NCBI GenBank assembly: GCA_977006965.1
Contig: OZ345371.1
Span: 2,356,001 to 2,420,000, forward strand
DNA: 64,000 nt
Direction of reading: 5' to 3'
From: Phymatolithon calcareum
Taxonomy: Eukaryota; Rhodophyta; Florideophyceae; Hapalidiales
The notes under the pieces were generated by a model. That model saw nothing but the letters and a program-made list of their open reading frames with translations. It ran no database searches and was not told the origin of the DNA. This document shows positions 39,766 through 50,387 of this stretch, in pieces. Numbering within the stretch: the stretch's first letter is position 1; the number at the start of each line of letters is the position of its first letter. A program made the position numbers and the translations under genes.

Positions 39766-41560
39766 CGAGTCTTTTTTTTGAATTTGGAATTTATTAAACG
39801 CCCTCAGTAACACTCATGAGACTGCAAGGGAGATGCGTTTCCACAGCTACGTTGTAGCTTCGATCATATATTCAAATAATTGTAACCCGGGTTAACGTCG
39901 TAGCCCTAGCTGCAAAAACCCTCTCCCGTAAAAGGGCGGAGGGAAAAGCTTGCGGTCCACAGATCAGATTTCCTCAATTGACGCCTTGTCTATTCCATGT
40001 CGTCGTAAAAGACGATAGTCAAGAAGAGTAGCTTGTCTAGAGCTTTTTCAGTGATATCAATCTCCTCTTTGGTCAGTTGATATCTTCCGAGGTATTCTTC
40101 CAGGTTGCTCATGAGGATTGGTACAGTATCACCGAACTTGTCTGTGAGAAGTGAGGTGCTCATTGGGGGGAACCGACCGAATGCCCACTTACCGCTAATT
40201 GGCGGTACCGTGTATTCGGGAGTCTGATAATCGCCGAGGTGGACCCGGGCAGATCGTAGGGAATTTTTCTGTTGGACTCCGAGACGTCTCCTTCATCTTT
40301 GAAGAGCAAAGTTCTCAACGATTTTGCTGAAACTCCCTGTTTGAGGAAAGTCAGTGCCGTCTCGAATAGATCGTACTGTAGCATTGCCGATATGTCTCGA
40401 CTAACCCATTGTAGTTCATCCACTTCTCTTTCCTGGATTGGTACGGCCAGAAGGCTCCTTTTCTTTGATTTGGCTCGTTCTAGCATTTTGAGTGCTAGAA
40501 CGAGTCTCCTGTTTTCGGCGTTGTGAATTCGGCAAAGAAGGCGAAGTCTAACATAGCGGTTTTTCGATATTGGACCGAATACTTGTGCGAAAAATGTTAT
40601 CTCCACTTCTGCGATAGCTGTCTGGACTCTCGGCGTCCATGGCGTCAGGTGCATTGCATACTCCCATCTTGGTTGTATCAACGCCTTGTGTGTCTTCACT
40701 GCTTTCAAGGGGCTCACCCAGGGACCTCTGTTGATATACCGCGATCTTGGCGTGTCGGATGCGCTTAAGCATTTTTGTTTCGGTAACTCCCGCATTACTG
40801 AGTGAGATGCCAAGGTATGAGACTTCTTTGACTTTTGCCAACGTTTTCCCTGCAAGCTTGAAAATGGGTGATCTTGTGTCTTCCGAGAGAAGTACTTCGC
40901 TCTTCCCAGCTTTCGTGTTCCAAACCCATTTCGATGCAATATTTAACAGTCTCTGTAGTCCCGCTTGTGTTTTTGCCGATAGAAGAACGTCGTCCGCAAA
41001 GAGGACTACAGCTAGATCTGCAACTTCTCGGGGCACTCGGCTTATTCTTTCCGCGAATTCGTCCATGAAAAGGTTGTACAAACTTGGGCTCAGCGGAGAC
41101 CCCTGAGGTACTCCTCTGTCAATTAGCAACCACTTCTGCTGCGAGTCACTAACTGTGGATACCCAGGAAGGCATCAAGAATGGTTCGATCATCACGCATA
41201 GCTCTTGCAGTAGAAGTCCTCTCATTCGCTCTTGCAGATGTTGTCTAGGCACTGTGTCGTACGCTGCCTTCAGGTCCAATACTGCGATGCATCGCTGCCC
41301 TCGCTTTTGTAGTTCCAGCGCCCTCAAGATTGCGAGCTCCGTAATCTTCCCTTTTTGAAATCCTAGCTGGATGTTGTGGTTCTTCTATCTTTGACGCGCA
41401 TAATATCAATTGCGGACTTAACTACCTTTCGGGCCTGACTCAGTAGGGATAAGGGTCGGAAATTTTTTGGATCGTCATCGTCTCCTTTCTTGTGCAGCGG
41501 GACCAAGAGAGCTTTCATCCACGGTTGTGCAAGCCCTGCCGAGTTTGCTATTCAGGACTC
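39766..41560 (-). pseudogene. Type-1 LINE, reverse transcriptase to 3' end
   Basis: Minus order: WMKALLVPLHKKGDDDDPKN and SLLSQARKVV (41560-41410, with a frame change near 41385), TELAILRALELQKRGQRCIAV, AAYDTVPRQHL, LLIDRGVPQGSPLSPSLYN, VVLFADDVLLSAK (catalytic DD), KVKEVSYLGISLS. A frame change near 40740 leads to KALIQPRWEYAMHLTPWTPRV, NRYVRLRLLCRIHNAENRRL and the C-terminal module. Near 40190 a further shift leads to KWAFGRFPPMSTSLL and the end IVFYDD near 39995. The 3' UTR with TTTAATAAATTCC is at 39770-39850. It is 5'-truncated; no endonuclease. Confidence 0.85.
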
Positions 41561-42002
41561 AGCAGGTTGCTTATGTACTGCTCTGGAGAGCTACAGTACT
41601 GGGGAACTGCAGAACTAGACTACCTAATCCGTACATTGCTACCGTCGACGTAAACGCGGGAGAAATAGTATCAGAAAAGGGCGTGTAGGAGTGTGTCTGC
41701 ATTTGCAGAGTGCCTTGGTTCCCATCCTGGGAAACTTTCCATGCGTCGTGTATGTCAGCTCCATGATAGTGACAGCTGATGTGCTGACACGGCGCAAGCA
41801 CATCGTAAACCCTAAGCTCGTGTTTGTCTTTTTCCCTTTCAGTACGTTCTGTTCAAACCCTAAATATCGATTCAAATTTTGCGTTTCTGACTTATCAAAC
41901 ATTTGAGTACTAATGTGTACGTTCACCGTAAAAGCGTGCAACACCAAGCCCCTGCCTCTCGTACAGTACAGTCTATGATAAAGAGTGCTACTAAGTTGAT
42001 AC
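41561..42002. other. No gene seen
   Basis: Sequence between the LINE 5' truncation and the Harbinger-like element. Short open frames in both strands have no recognisable content. GTACAGTACAG at about 41961 is another copy of the TACTG-type word. Confidence 0.4.
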
Positions 42003-42005
42003 TAA

Positions 42006-43094
42006 GGCTGCTTCTATACGAAAAAAAATATGTTCATGTTCATGTTCGCTTATCATAAAAACCGTATCATAGCAAAAAATTTGTTGCTGGTGTCTATACG
42101 ACAACGGCGCACATGTTCATGTGTTTGCTCCTGATTTGCGCGGGAATCTCCAAACTTTTCGCGGTTCACTTCAAAACGATTACAGAAGATTCTGCTCTTG
42201 CTCCTACTCTTGTTACACTTCTGATGACAACCTGCGCGCTCCAGTTGTGCCTGCTGTGAAGACCACTCAAAAGAATCTCCATACTGCCGCGGCGCTAGCC
42301 CGTTGCCAGCAGCTCCCACGTGCATCACCCGAATACCACAGAACTCGTCGTTGCGCTTCCTGTGATGAATGATCCCACCAGTCACCACAATAACACTGCG
42401 ACTTCGATGCCACCTGCTCCTATGAGAACTAATCCCACCAGTCACCGCAATACCAGTGCGACTTCGATGCCACTTGCTCCTGCGACAAATAATCCCACCA
42501 GTCACCACAATAACACTGCGACTTTGATGCCGCCTGCTCCTGTGACAAAAAATCCCACCAGTCACCACAACGACACTTCGCGTTCGACTGCGCCCACCGA
42601 TATCATGAACGACCCCACCTGTCAACGGAACACCACTGCGAATTCGATGCCGCCTGCTGCTGTGATTAACGTGGTGAAGTAGTAGTGTGGGAGTCACTGC
42701 TGATCTCAGCATAAAGAATCGCGGCTGTGGCAGCAGCAGCGATAAAGGAAGCTGCTTTCGCTGCCTTGGAAATCGCGCTCGCTAGCATTGTCCGCGCCAT
42801 TTGCCGAGTACGACCCTGGGTGGAAATCGGGAGGGGTGTACGAGCTATCAGGCTGTGCCCCTACTGGCACGACGGCGAGTGAAATATGATAAAATGAACA
42901 AACATGGAAAGTTAACCTCTTTCCCGGAGAAAAAAGGTTCCGCAATATGTTCACACGGCGTCGTTTCATGTTGGCAATATGTTGGATGCAACTAAAGCTC
43001 GCCGTGAGCACTAGCCAATTGCATGCCTTATAGTGTATGATAAGGCCAACATGAAAGCGAACATGAACATATTTTTTTTCGTATAGATACACCC
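42006..43094. mobile_element. PIF/Harbinger-like non-autonomous DNA transposon
   Basis: Ends are inverted repeats: the left starts GGCTGCTTCTATACGAAAAA and the right, read inward, starts GGGTGTATCTATACGAAAAA; both continue with the same AAAATATGTTCATG words for a total of about 35-40 bp. TAA flanks both ends (42003-42005, 43095-43097), the three-base duplication typical of PIF/Harbinger. No transposase domain is visible in its 1089 bp; instead the middle holds a 60-bp tandem repeat. It ends 326 bp downstream of the stop of the metallo-hydrolase gene. Confidence 0.85.
42367..42672 (+). repeat. 60-bp tandem repeat, about five units
   Basis: Units begin near ATGATCCCACCAGTCACCA and recur every 60 bases with substitutions but no net frame change. 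In the plus frame each unit encodes 20 residues of the type NPTSHHNNTATSMPPAP. The minus strand is also open across it, a trivial consequence of the period being a multiple of three. It lies inside the Harbinger-like element. Whether the 120-codon plus frame (42320-42682) is ever translated is unknown. Confidence 0.85.
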
Positions 43095-43419
43095 TAAGAT
43101 TGCTCAACAATTTCTGCATTTTAATATAGAAATTATTGAGCACTCTGCGTCTCTGACACCATCTCACGAGAAAATCCGATAAAGTTGACCTGCGAGTTGT
43201 AGAAAGCCGGCATCGCATGAAGCTAAGAACGACTATAACTTCATGAGCATGCGCACATGCTCTGGTGGTGAGATTCTAACGCACTCTGTCGTTCTCGATA
43301 TCAAATTATCATTGATTGGGAATTTATCAAAGAACATATCAGTACAGGATAGTTGCACTACATATTGCTACATCTGACGGCGGAGGCGACAGTTGTTTTC
43401 AACGTCTCCTCGAAACAGC

Positions 43420-44533
43420 CTATTCGAGCTTAACAAGAGGCGTCCAATCAAAGAATGGTCCGTAGTGATGTACATAGCCCAGTCCAGGGAAAGCGTTGTG
43501 GTAAGTCAGCACAAGGTGTTTCTTGTCGGCAAGGAAGTCTAGAAGCTTTGTTCTTGTTTCAATGGCCGCGGTTCCATTTGTATCGCTGCCGATATTCCAA
43601 TCCGGATTTTGAATACTGGTGGACTACATTCATGAAAAAAAATTACTTTGTTAGCCATTTCTCCGGTAATATGTAAATCGCCACCGCGGAGAGAATTTGG
43701 AGTAGCTTACCCTCGTTAGGAAGGCGTCTCCTATAATGAAGAATGACTTGCCGCCGCTTCTCACTCTTACAGATATGTGGCCAGGTGTGTGACCCGGCGT
43801 GTGAAACATGTCGATGCCGGGGAGAATGGAAGCTTCGTCATCGACAAGGTTTGTGCTCGACTCGTATGGAAGGACGGAGCTCTTGAAGACCTGTATAAAG
43901 GTCTCTGCAGTCGGCCAAAGAACAAAGAAGAAGAGTCAGATGAATGCATGAAAAACAGGACGGTGACATAAGCGAACATAACGTACGAACGAAGGGAGGA
44001 GGAAGAGTTGTGATATTTGCAATGATTTCCTCTGGAGGACTATTCCAAAAATTGAATTCACGACGCGAAAGAATGAGTTTTGCGTTAGGGAAATTTGCAT
44101 CGCCGTCGAGGTTTGCAATGCCGCCCACATGGTCCATGTGCCCATGTGTAAGAATCACATGGGTGACTGATTCAGGCGTCACTCCTGCGGCACGCATATT
44201 GTCGATGAGTTTGCCGGCAGTGCCGAATATGGATGGAGCCTTGCCGCTGCCACTGTCAATGAGAATGGTGTGTTTTCCGCGCTGAAGGAGAACAACATTC
44301 TGTGTAAATGAATATGGGTCTGAGTTCGGGTTATAGAAGAAGTACGAACGTTTGACGAGTTCCTCCGGAACAAGGAAGGGATTCGCCGGGAAAGTGAGGC
44401 GACCGTCTTGAATGACGGTGACGACAAAGTCACCGAAGGTGAAGCGGTAGAAGTCGGGGTCGGCGGAGCATGTGGTTGCTGTCTGTCCCTGAGATAGGAG
44501 TAGGGCAAACGGGAGGAGGAAAAGCATTTTCAT
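43420..44533 (-). CDS. Secreted metallo-beta-lactamase-fold hydrolase (three exons)
   Basis: Exons 44533-43987, 43904-43711 and 43623-43420 join in phase to give 314 aa; introns start GTACGT and GTAAGC and end GCAG and GTAG. The ATG at 44533 opens a clear signal peptide (MKMLFLLPFALLLSQG, cleavage near QTATT). Metal ligands of the fold are complete: H130-x-H132-x-D134-H135 in THGHMDHVGG, H221 in HTPGHTPGH, D242 in IIGDAF and H289 in TYHNAFPGLGYV. This set binds two metals and hydrolyses esters, lactones or similar bonds. The layout resembles secreted MBL hydrolases including lactonases, but the substrate cannot be read. The frame upstream of 44533 lacks an ATG. All lesions typical of the neighbouring repeats are absent. 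Confidence 0.9.
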
Positions 44534-44970
44534 GGCAAGAAGCGACTTGGCACGGTGGGGGACACTCAGCAGTGGTGTGGTGATATGCAAAGTGCGGAAG
44601 CGGCGACGGGTCGTGGAGCTTTGGGAGTATATTTGTATCCGTTTGCGCTGACAGTAAGTGAGCCGCACAAGGAGCTGTGCAACCGACAGTGTGCAGAGGT
44701 TTCTCAGCACACGGGGCTGCCTCGAGCAGCCTTTAGTCGAGCCACATTTCTCCGAAATTTGAAGTCCCTCGGGTAAACTTTAAAAAGTTTTTGTTTACAG
44801 GATACCCATGGGAGTGCTAACAATACTCTCGTATCATCGTGTGAGCTCTCATACAAGCCATGACTGCCGGGCCTCCGGGCGTACAGTGTCATTCAGAAGT
44901 AGCAAGGAGTAACCATTCTTTCGTTACAACGCAGTGAGAGAATGAAACAGCCAAACACACCTGTGCAAAG

Positions 44971-45079
44971 TGGAACAGTTACTCCGTCGCATGCGTCATG
45001 CCTTGAACTTTTTTGATGAAAAAAGTCGAGGGCATGACGCACCCGGAGGCACGGCACACCAAAACGAGGAACTGTTCCA
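44971..45079. repeat. 109-bp fold-back sequence
   Basis: Outer arms TGGAACAGTT (44971-44980) and AACTGTTCCA (45070-45079) are perfect. Inner arms 44992-45014 and 45019-45041 pair over 23 bp with three mismatches around a GATG loop. The remaining parts can pair loosely (CTCCG with CGGAG). It could be a mini-MITE or the template for a small-RNA precursor. Confidence 0.8.
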
Positions 45080-45329
45080 TTTTTGATTTTACCCAATGGC
45101 ATGCTTAATGATGCGCGCGAGAAATCCTCATAATTTGACCGTTTTTCTTCATGGTGTGAGGTGCAGGATCCGTGATCTGACTTGTCGAGGACATTCCATA
45201 TGATACGTACAGTACTGAAGGCCTTCTTGCAGAAAATCGTGGGATCAATGCTGCCACTTGTTGCACCATATCCATTGGCGAGTGTACAGTACTTTATTCT
45301 GCTCTGGTATTACCAAAATATCGGGAGCG

Positions 45330-45393
45330 AAAAATGCAACCTAGGTTGCATTTTTGATTATCAAGCCTCGATGTATTATTTTTTAAAATAATA
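45330..45393. repeat. Perfect 26-bp palindrome and adjacent 20-bp palindrome
   Basis: 45330-45355 has 13-bp arms without spacer (AAAAATGCAACCT and its complement). 45374-45393 has 9-bp arms (TATTATTTT and AAAATAATA) around TT. The pair recalls the double palindrome at 16473-16548 in layout: a longer one followed closely by a shorter AT-rich one. Confidence 0.88.
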
Positions 45394-45879
45394 TCGGCCA
45401 AATATCAATACATGCACCAGATTTGTCGCTATAGTATTCGCATTCTGTCAGACTTGAGAGAAAATATCATGCATTGCACCGATATTTTTCCCGTGCACAA
45501 TGATGCATTTGACAGCTGACATTTGGCTTCGAGATCATGTTTCAGTGACACATCATCATCATCATCATCATCATGATCGTCATGTACTGTATCACTGAAG
45601 AAATCTGATGCATGACTGATATAGAAAGCTTTATATATATATATTTTCCTTGCAACGAAAAAATTGATATTATGCATACGACTTGTAAACAGAACTCAGA
45701 GTCAAAGCAAGATGTATGAAAATGTTGGTTGTTTTCTTCAACGAAGACGGAGCGTTCATGATGATCGCTCCACCGTCGTTCAAGAAAACAGATTTTTAGT
45801 GCACATCTATAATTCACTAGTACACATTTATGGAAAAACTAATTATAGCCTATAGACTGTGTGAGCGATAAGTGACTAC

Positions 45880-46258
45880 CAGGGGAATGTTATGGATGTT
45901 ATGGGGGGAGTAATGCAAACCCGTTGTCATACTGCTTTTCTGAAAATAGGTTTATACAATTTCTATGAAGCTTTTCACACGATGTGAAAATGTATCATAT
46001 ATGCATGTTTCTAATGGGAAAAAATAAGGTCGGTTGGCACGAACATTGAGAGTTTGCCAATGTAGCGGTATTTCTCGTGGCAGGACTAGGCTTTGTGGAG
46101 AGAAATAATGGGAAATAAAGGCACTACCCTGCTTAGTCGAAGTTCTTTTGATTATCAAGTAAACTCATAATCCAGTCGGCACACGAAGGGGTATCTTTCA
46201 CAATTAATTTTATGTAACTTGTGAAGTCTGCGTTACTCCCCCCCATAACATTCCCCTG
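45880..46258. mobile_element. MITE with 16-bp terminal inverted repeats and 7-bp target duplication
   Basis: Both ends read inward CAGGGGAATGTTATGG, and similarity continues inward with GGGGGAGTAA. TGACTAC flanks it at 45873-45879 and 46259-46265. Its 379 bp hold no coding frame. CAGGG ends suggest a hAT relative, though hAT duplications are usually 8 bp. One end of the same family is at 11976-11991. Confidence 0.88.
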
Positions 46259-46265
46259 TGACTAC

Positions 46266-47640
46266 TGTTTCGTTCTCTCGGGTCAACATGCCACCTCGGC
46301 AACTCCGAGGTACCAAAACGTGTTCGATGATGTATGTATGATACAGCCCGATCGCTGTGTAATTTCAGCATGGTGCTCCTGGAGATTGTGCATCGCATGC
46401 TCCGTGATCGGTATCGACAGGAAGTACGGTATTGATATCGTTTACTCGGAGCCCACTTACAGTCCTCGATAAATGGATGGGGAATGTGGAAAGGTCGAGT
46501 ATTCTCAAAGCGAGGATATTTTATGGTCAAATTTTGAATCATAAGTCACGTCATCAGACACAGAGGAAAGTTAAACAGGGGGAGGAAAGCAAGTTTTGGA
46601 AGTTTCAAAGATTATACTGAAAAAGTTGGTCGCCTTGTGCACGGTAAATTATGAGGGGTGTTTCGAGTATCAAAAATATATCTAAAAAGCAGTCACAACA
46701 TTCTGTCTCCCAATTTTCACCACTTCCTGACGGTTATTTTAGCTTTCTCACATATTTTTATGATGCATTTCGCATTGCCGTTCATGCATCATACAGACCA
46801 CACATGCACGCTTGAGAAAAACGATATGACAATCGACTTGCTTTCTTCCCCCTGCATAACTTTACCCTGTCAGACATATAACTCCTATTGGAAAACCACA
46901 TCTTCAAAAACTGTTCTCGTTCTCGTAGCAGAATCGGAAATGGCCTCTTTCGACAATAGAGACGAGGATATTTTCAATACTTAGATCCAATTATCAACAA
47001 CGGAAAGTATTTAGCAAGCCTCAGAAGTTCGAATTAGTTATGGTGCATCCACATGAGTCGTAATTTGGAGGATTTATTGTGTCCCAACTTGAGGAAAGTC
47101 GGCGCCTGTCTAAGGTGTATATCCACATGAGTCGCCTTTATCAGTATTCTGCTAATTGAGTATCTTACTTTTCGAAGATCCAAATATCGAGGGGATCGAC
47201 ATTTGAGACCCACTTGCAAACTTTTCTATCGATCAATGATAATACAAGCTTCTTTGTATTGATCGGGTCGTCATCCTAAAATAGGAAACTCTATGATACC
47301 GCCCTTCTTGACGCAGTCATTTATCGTAAAAATTGAGATATCGAAAGAGTGAGATGCGTTGTTTCAAAGCAATAAAGACAGGAATCAGAATGCCAGGTAT
47401 ACGAAGTCGTCGAACTGATCATTGTAACCCATGTGCACCGATTAAATTCTTCGGTGCATCTTCTCTGCTCCAATTGGTTGCAGCTTGACTTCCCGGGCGA
47501 TTGCTTCGTAAATTGCAATGGCAGTTGCCCAAAAATCTCCGTCGTGCACTAGATACGTGCATTATTTTGGGCGCATGATGTTCAAAAACAGAATACACGA
47601 ATCTTAAAAGAACGCAAATCATGCAGGGACATGCTGGTCT
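46266..47640. other. No gene seen
   Basis: No domain, RNA gene or repeat end is recognisable. The direct repeat CCACATGAGTCG recurs at about 47048 and 47122. The 108-codon open frame at 46658-46984 has no similarity I recognise. Confidence 0.45.
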
Positions 47641-48935
47641 CTCTCTACCTTAATTTCTCTGAGTGGGATACATGTTGATTTATATTAAAAGCACTCAAGA
47701 CCTCACTGTGAGTAACGAGGCAGCTTCTCAATTACATCTAACTTACCGCATACTATTTTCCTAACATTTCCTTGATTCGAGTTTCTCTTCATATGAGAGT
47801 TCGAGTTAATGAAAGAAGGCAGAGAGATGATTAGCTACCGTGAACGTCCTAAATGGTTTCCAACCCGGGCATCCCTTTGAAGGACGGCGAATGAAGATTG
47901 CCTGTGTAGCGATATGGATATTAAGCTGGACCATGGTCTGCAGCTTGTGCAGCTTGGACAGCTGTTGTGACATCAAGTACCACTCGTATCTGTTAAGGTC
48001 TACTAGAGCCGTAAGGATGCGGAGTTGTTCCATCAGCTTCGAGAAATCCCACAGTAAAAGAAAGAAAGAGAGAGAGTTCGAGTTTGTCTTTTGCATTCAT
48101 TTTCAGTCTCTTTGTCCATCATCATATCCATTAAAAGAATGTATTTGGCGGGGGTCAAACTTTTCTCTGAGGGGTTATATGTTGATTTATTTTAAAAGCT
48201 CCCAAAACCTCAATTTGATTTACAGGGCAGCTTCTCGCTGACTTCCACATTCATCCCTATATAACCTCCTAATATCTCCTTAATCCGAATTTGTCTTCCT
48301 GTGAGGGCTCGAGTGAGTCTCTCGTATTTATATTCTGTTTCTTGGTCCATCTTCATGCACCGCAGTGTGCGTTGGAGCACAACGAGCTCAACCACAGCAC
48401 CGGGCCCAAAGTACTTCGCTAAAACTGATTTTCTCCACAAAGGAGCTCTGTTGAAAAGAAATCTCAGGCATCTCGACCGTGCAGTTCTGTCCCTTATACG
48501 TAACACTCCTGGGAGTTCATTCGGCTTTTCGACCGGGATTTTAATTGCCCGTCCCTCTTCTTCCAACGTCCATATTTTTGCTGCTTCCCGTATGCGTCCG
48601 GTTTTTGATACCATACCTTCTTCTGCTTGCTTTAGAGCTTCGATGAGGTGCTTCTCTTCTCTAAGATGCCCAATATCCTTTGATACATCTTCCAGCTTTT
48701 CTCTGAGGAGGATATTTGATGATTTTATTTTGAGAGCTCCCAAAGCGTCACCTTGGAGTAACGGGGGATATTTGATGATTTTATTTTTGAGAGCTGCCGA
48801 AGCCTCACCTTGGAGTAACGGGGCAGCTCTTGCATAATCTCTACGCTAAAGTCATCTGGCTGCTCAAAACGTTCTTGATTTGTAATTCTCTCCCAACAAG
48901 AGCTCCTGTGAGTCCTTTGAGTAACGGACATATCC
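47640..48935 (-). pseudogene. Type-2 LINE 3' ends, several truncated copies
   Basis: At 48743-48210 the minus strand encodes the type-2 C-terminal module: IWTLEEEGRAIKIPVEKP, LPGVLRIRDRTARSRCLRFL, FNRAPLWRKSVLAKYFG, VVELVVLQRTL and YERLTRALTGRQIRIKEIL. Its 3' UTR with TTTTAAAATAAATC ends near 48170. Another 3' end with TAATATAAATCAAC-type sequence lies at 47660-47740. A third starts at 48935 and covers 48755-48920; it is almost the same as 52915-53060 (GAGAGCTGCC..AAGCCTCACC, then GAGTAACGGGGC). Tandem 3' ends indicate repeated insertion near the same place. Confidence 0.7.
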
Positions 48936-48962
48936 ACCATGAACAAGGCTCAAAATTCAAAT

Positions 48963-50373
48963 CCTTTTGTCGCTGTTCTTGACCTCTCTGCAGCATACGA
49001 CAGGGTGCCCCGAGACGTCCTCATGAAAAGACTCAAGCAGAAGCTACCCGACAAAATTACAAGGATTGTGGCATATCATCTGAAACCCTCGTGGGTTACG
49101 TCAGCAGGCGATGATACAAGAGCACGGTGCATTATCTATCGAGGAGTACCCCAAGGGTCCACACTGAGCCCGTGCCTGTACAATATCTTCATGGACACAT
49201 TCGCGGAAGCGGTCTCACAGGTCCCCAGCGACGTCTCTGATAATCCAGCGCAACTGTTCGCTGACAATGTCCAGCTACAGTCTAAGAATGGAGAAGGAAT
49301 GCAGAAGCTGCTTGATATAGTGACGAGTTGGGCGAAGGAAAATGGTATAAGCTGAAACTTAAATACAAATGACTTCCGAAACACAACTTCCACATTGCGG
49401 GTCGAGTTCTTCATCAAGCATGGAGGCTCTCGTATCTCGGGATAAGCATGAACCACAAAGGCGTAAAAGACGACATGGCGTTATCAAGAGTACGAAATGC
49501 AGCGGGGTGCATACACAAACTGCGCGATATTTGGGTGAATGTTCGAGGCTTTCAGCCTGTGACATTCATGAGAATCTTCAAGTCGCTTATTTTGCCAAAG
49601 TGGGAGTATGCACTCCACATCACGGCACTGGCAAAGCGATTACAAGCAGCAATCGAATCTGCAGAAGGTTTATTCTTCAAGTATGTTTTTGGGACATATG
49701 CCCAGCACCGCCATGGTAGAATGCGAGTTCTGTGCCAACTAGAACCACCAGCCATGAGGAGAAGACATCAAGCAGAATGGTTTTCTGCGAGTCTAGTGAG
49801 GCAAAAGAAGCGCCTCGATGAGGCAGATGAGTTTTATCGGAGAGATGAACAAATTAAGTAGGCAACCAAGGACATAGAGTGCCTCAAAAAATATGAAGAT
49901 CTGCAGCAAGCTCTCGATAAAGCGGAGGAGGGCTCAGTCTCAAAGAAATGGCAACGAAAGAAATAATTGAATTATGGGCAAAGGAAGAAGAGGGAAGATC
50001 GCTCGAGATACCAACTGATTCGAGCAATCTACCGGTGGTCCTCCGAGTAAGAGAAAGATCGACACGGTTGCGATGCCTATGGCTGATATTAAAACAGCAC
50101 CTCTTTGGAGAAAATCAGTACTAGGTGCATACTTTGGGGCCACAGCCGTGATAGAGCTGGTCGCGCTCCAACGCATTCTATCTTTATCCAAGATTAGTCC
50201 TGAAAATAAATATGAATGTAAGCGACTCACTCGAGGACTTGTTGGGAGAGAAATACGAATCAAGGATATACTGAATAGTCAAACTAAGTCAGCATAGAAA
50301 ATCGTGCAAAAGCGGCCCTGTTACTCTTGAAGAGATGCATTGGGAGGTTTTAAAATAAATCAACACATATCCC
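48963..50373 (+). mobile_element. Type-2 LINE, 5'-truncated, with 14-bp target duplications
   Basis: CTCAAAATTCAAAT occurs at 48949-48962 and 50374-50387. The 1411-bp insert starts in the RT (PFVAVLDLSAAYDRVPRD), continues PSWVTSAGDDTRARCI, GVPQGSTLSPCLYNIFMD and LFADNVQLQS, where the second catalytic Asp is Asn. A stop follows KENGIS near 49353. Later frames give YLGISMNHKGVKDD, KWEYALHITALAKRL, HRHGRMRVLCQLEPP and the C-terminal module (EEEGRSLEIP, PLWRKSVLGAYFGATAVIEL) to about 50297. The 3' UTR ends TTTTAAAATAAATCAACACA. Inactive. Confidence 0.92.
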
Positions 50374-50387
50374 CTCAAAATTCAAAT

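Larger units (their letters stand above)
44534..45872. other. Upstream region of the metallo-hydrolase; no other gene
   Basis: It holds the promoter of the minus-strand hydrolase gene; an AAATATACT word near 44625 is a weak TATA candidate. The fold-back at 44971-45079 and the palindromes at 45330-45393 are listed separately. A (CAT)8 microsatellite occupies 45551-45574. No further coding sequence is supported. Confidence 0.45.

Noticed and set aside
42053-42712. 219-codon minus-strand frame across the 60-bp repeat
   Set aside because: A repeat with a period divisible by three keeps frames open on both strands. Neither frame has independent support, and the minus one lacks any domain.
43534-43720. 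Alternative reading of the hydrolase as an intronless 290-codon gene
   Set aside because: That reading begins without ATG and loses two metal-ligand motifs; splicing as given restores H221, D242 and H289 with correct phases.
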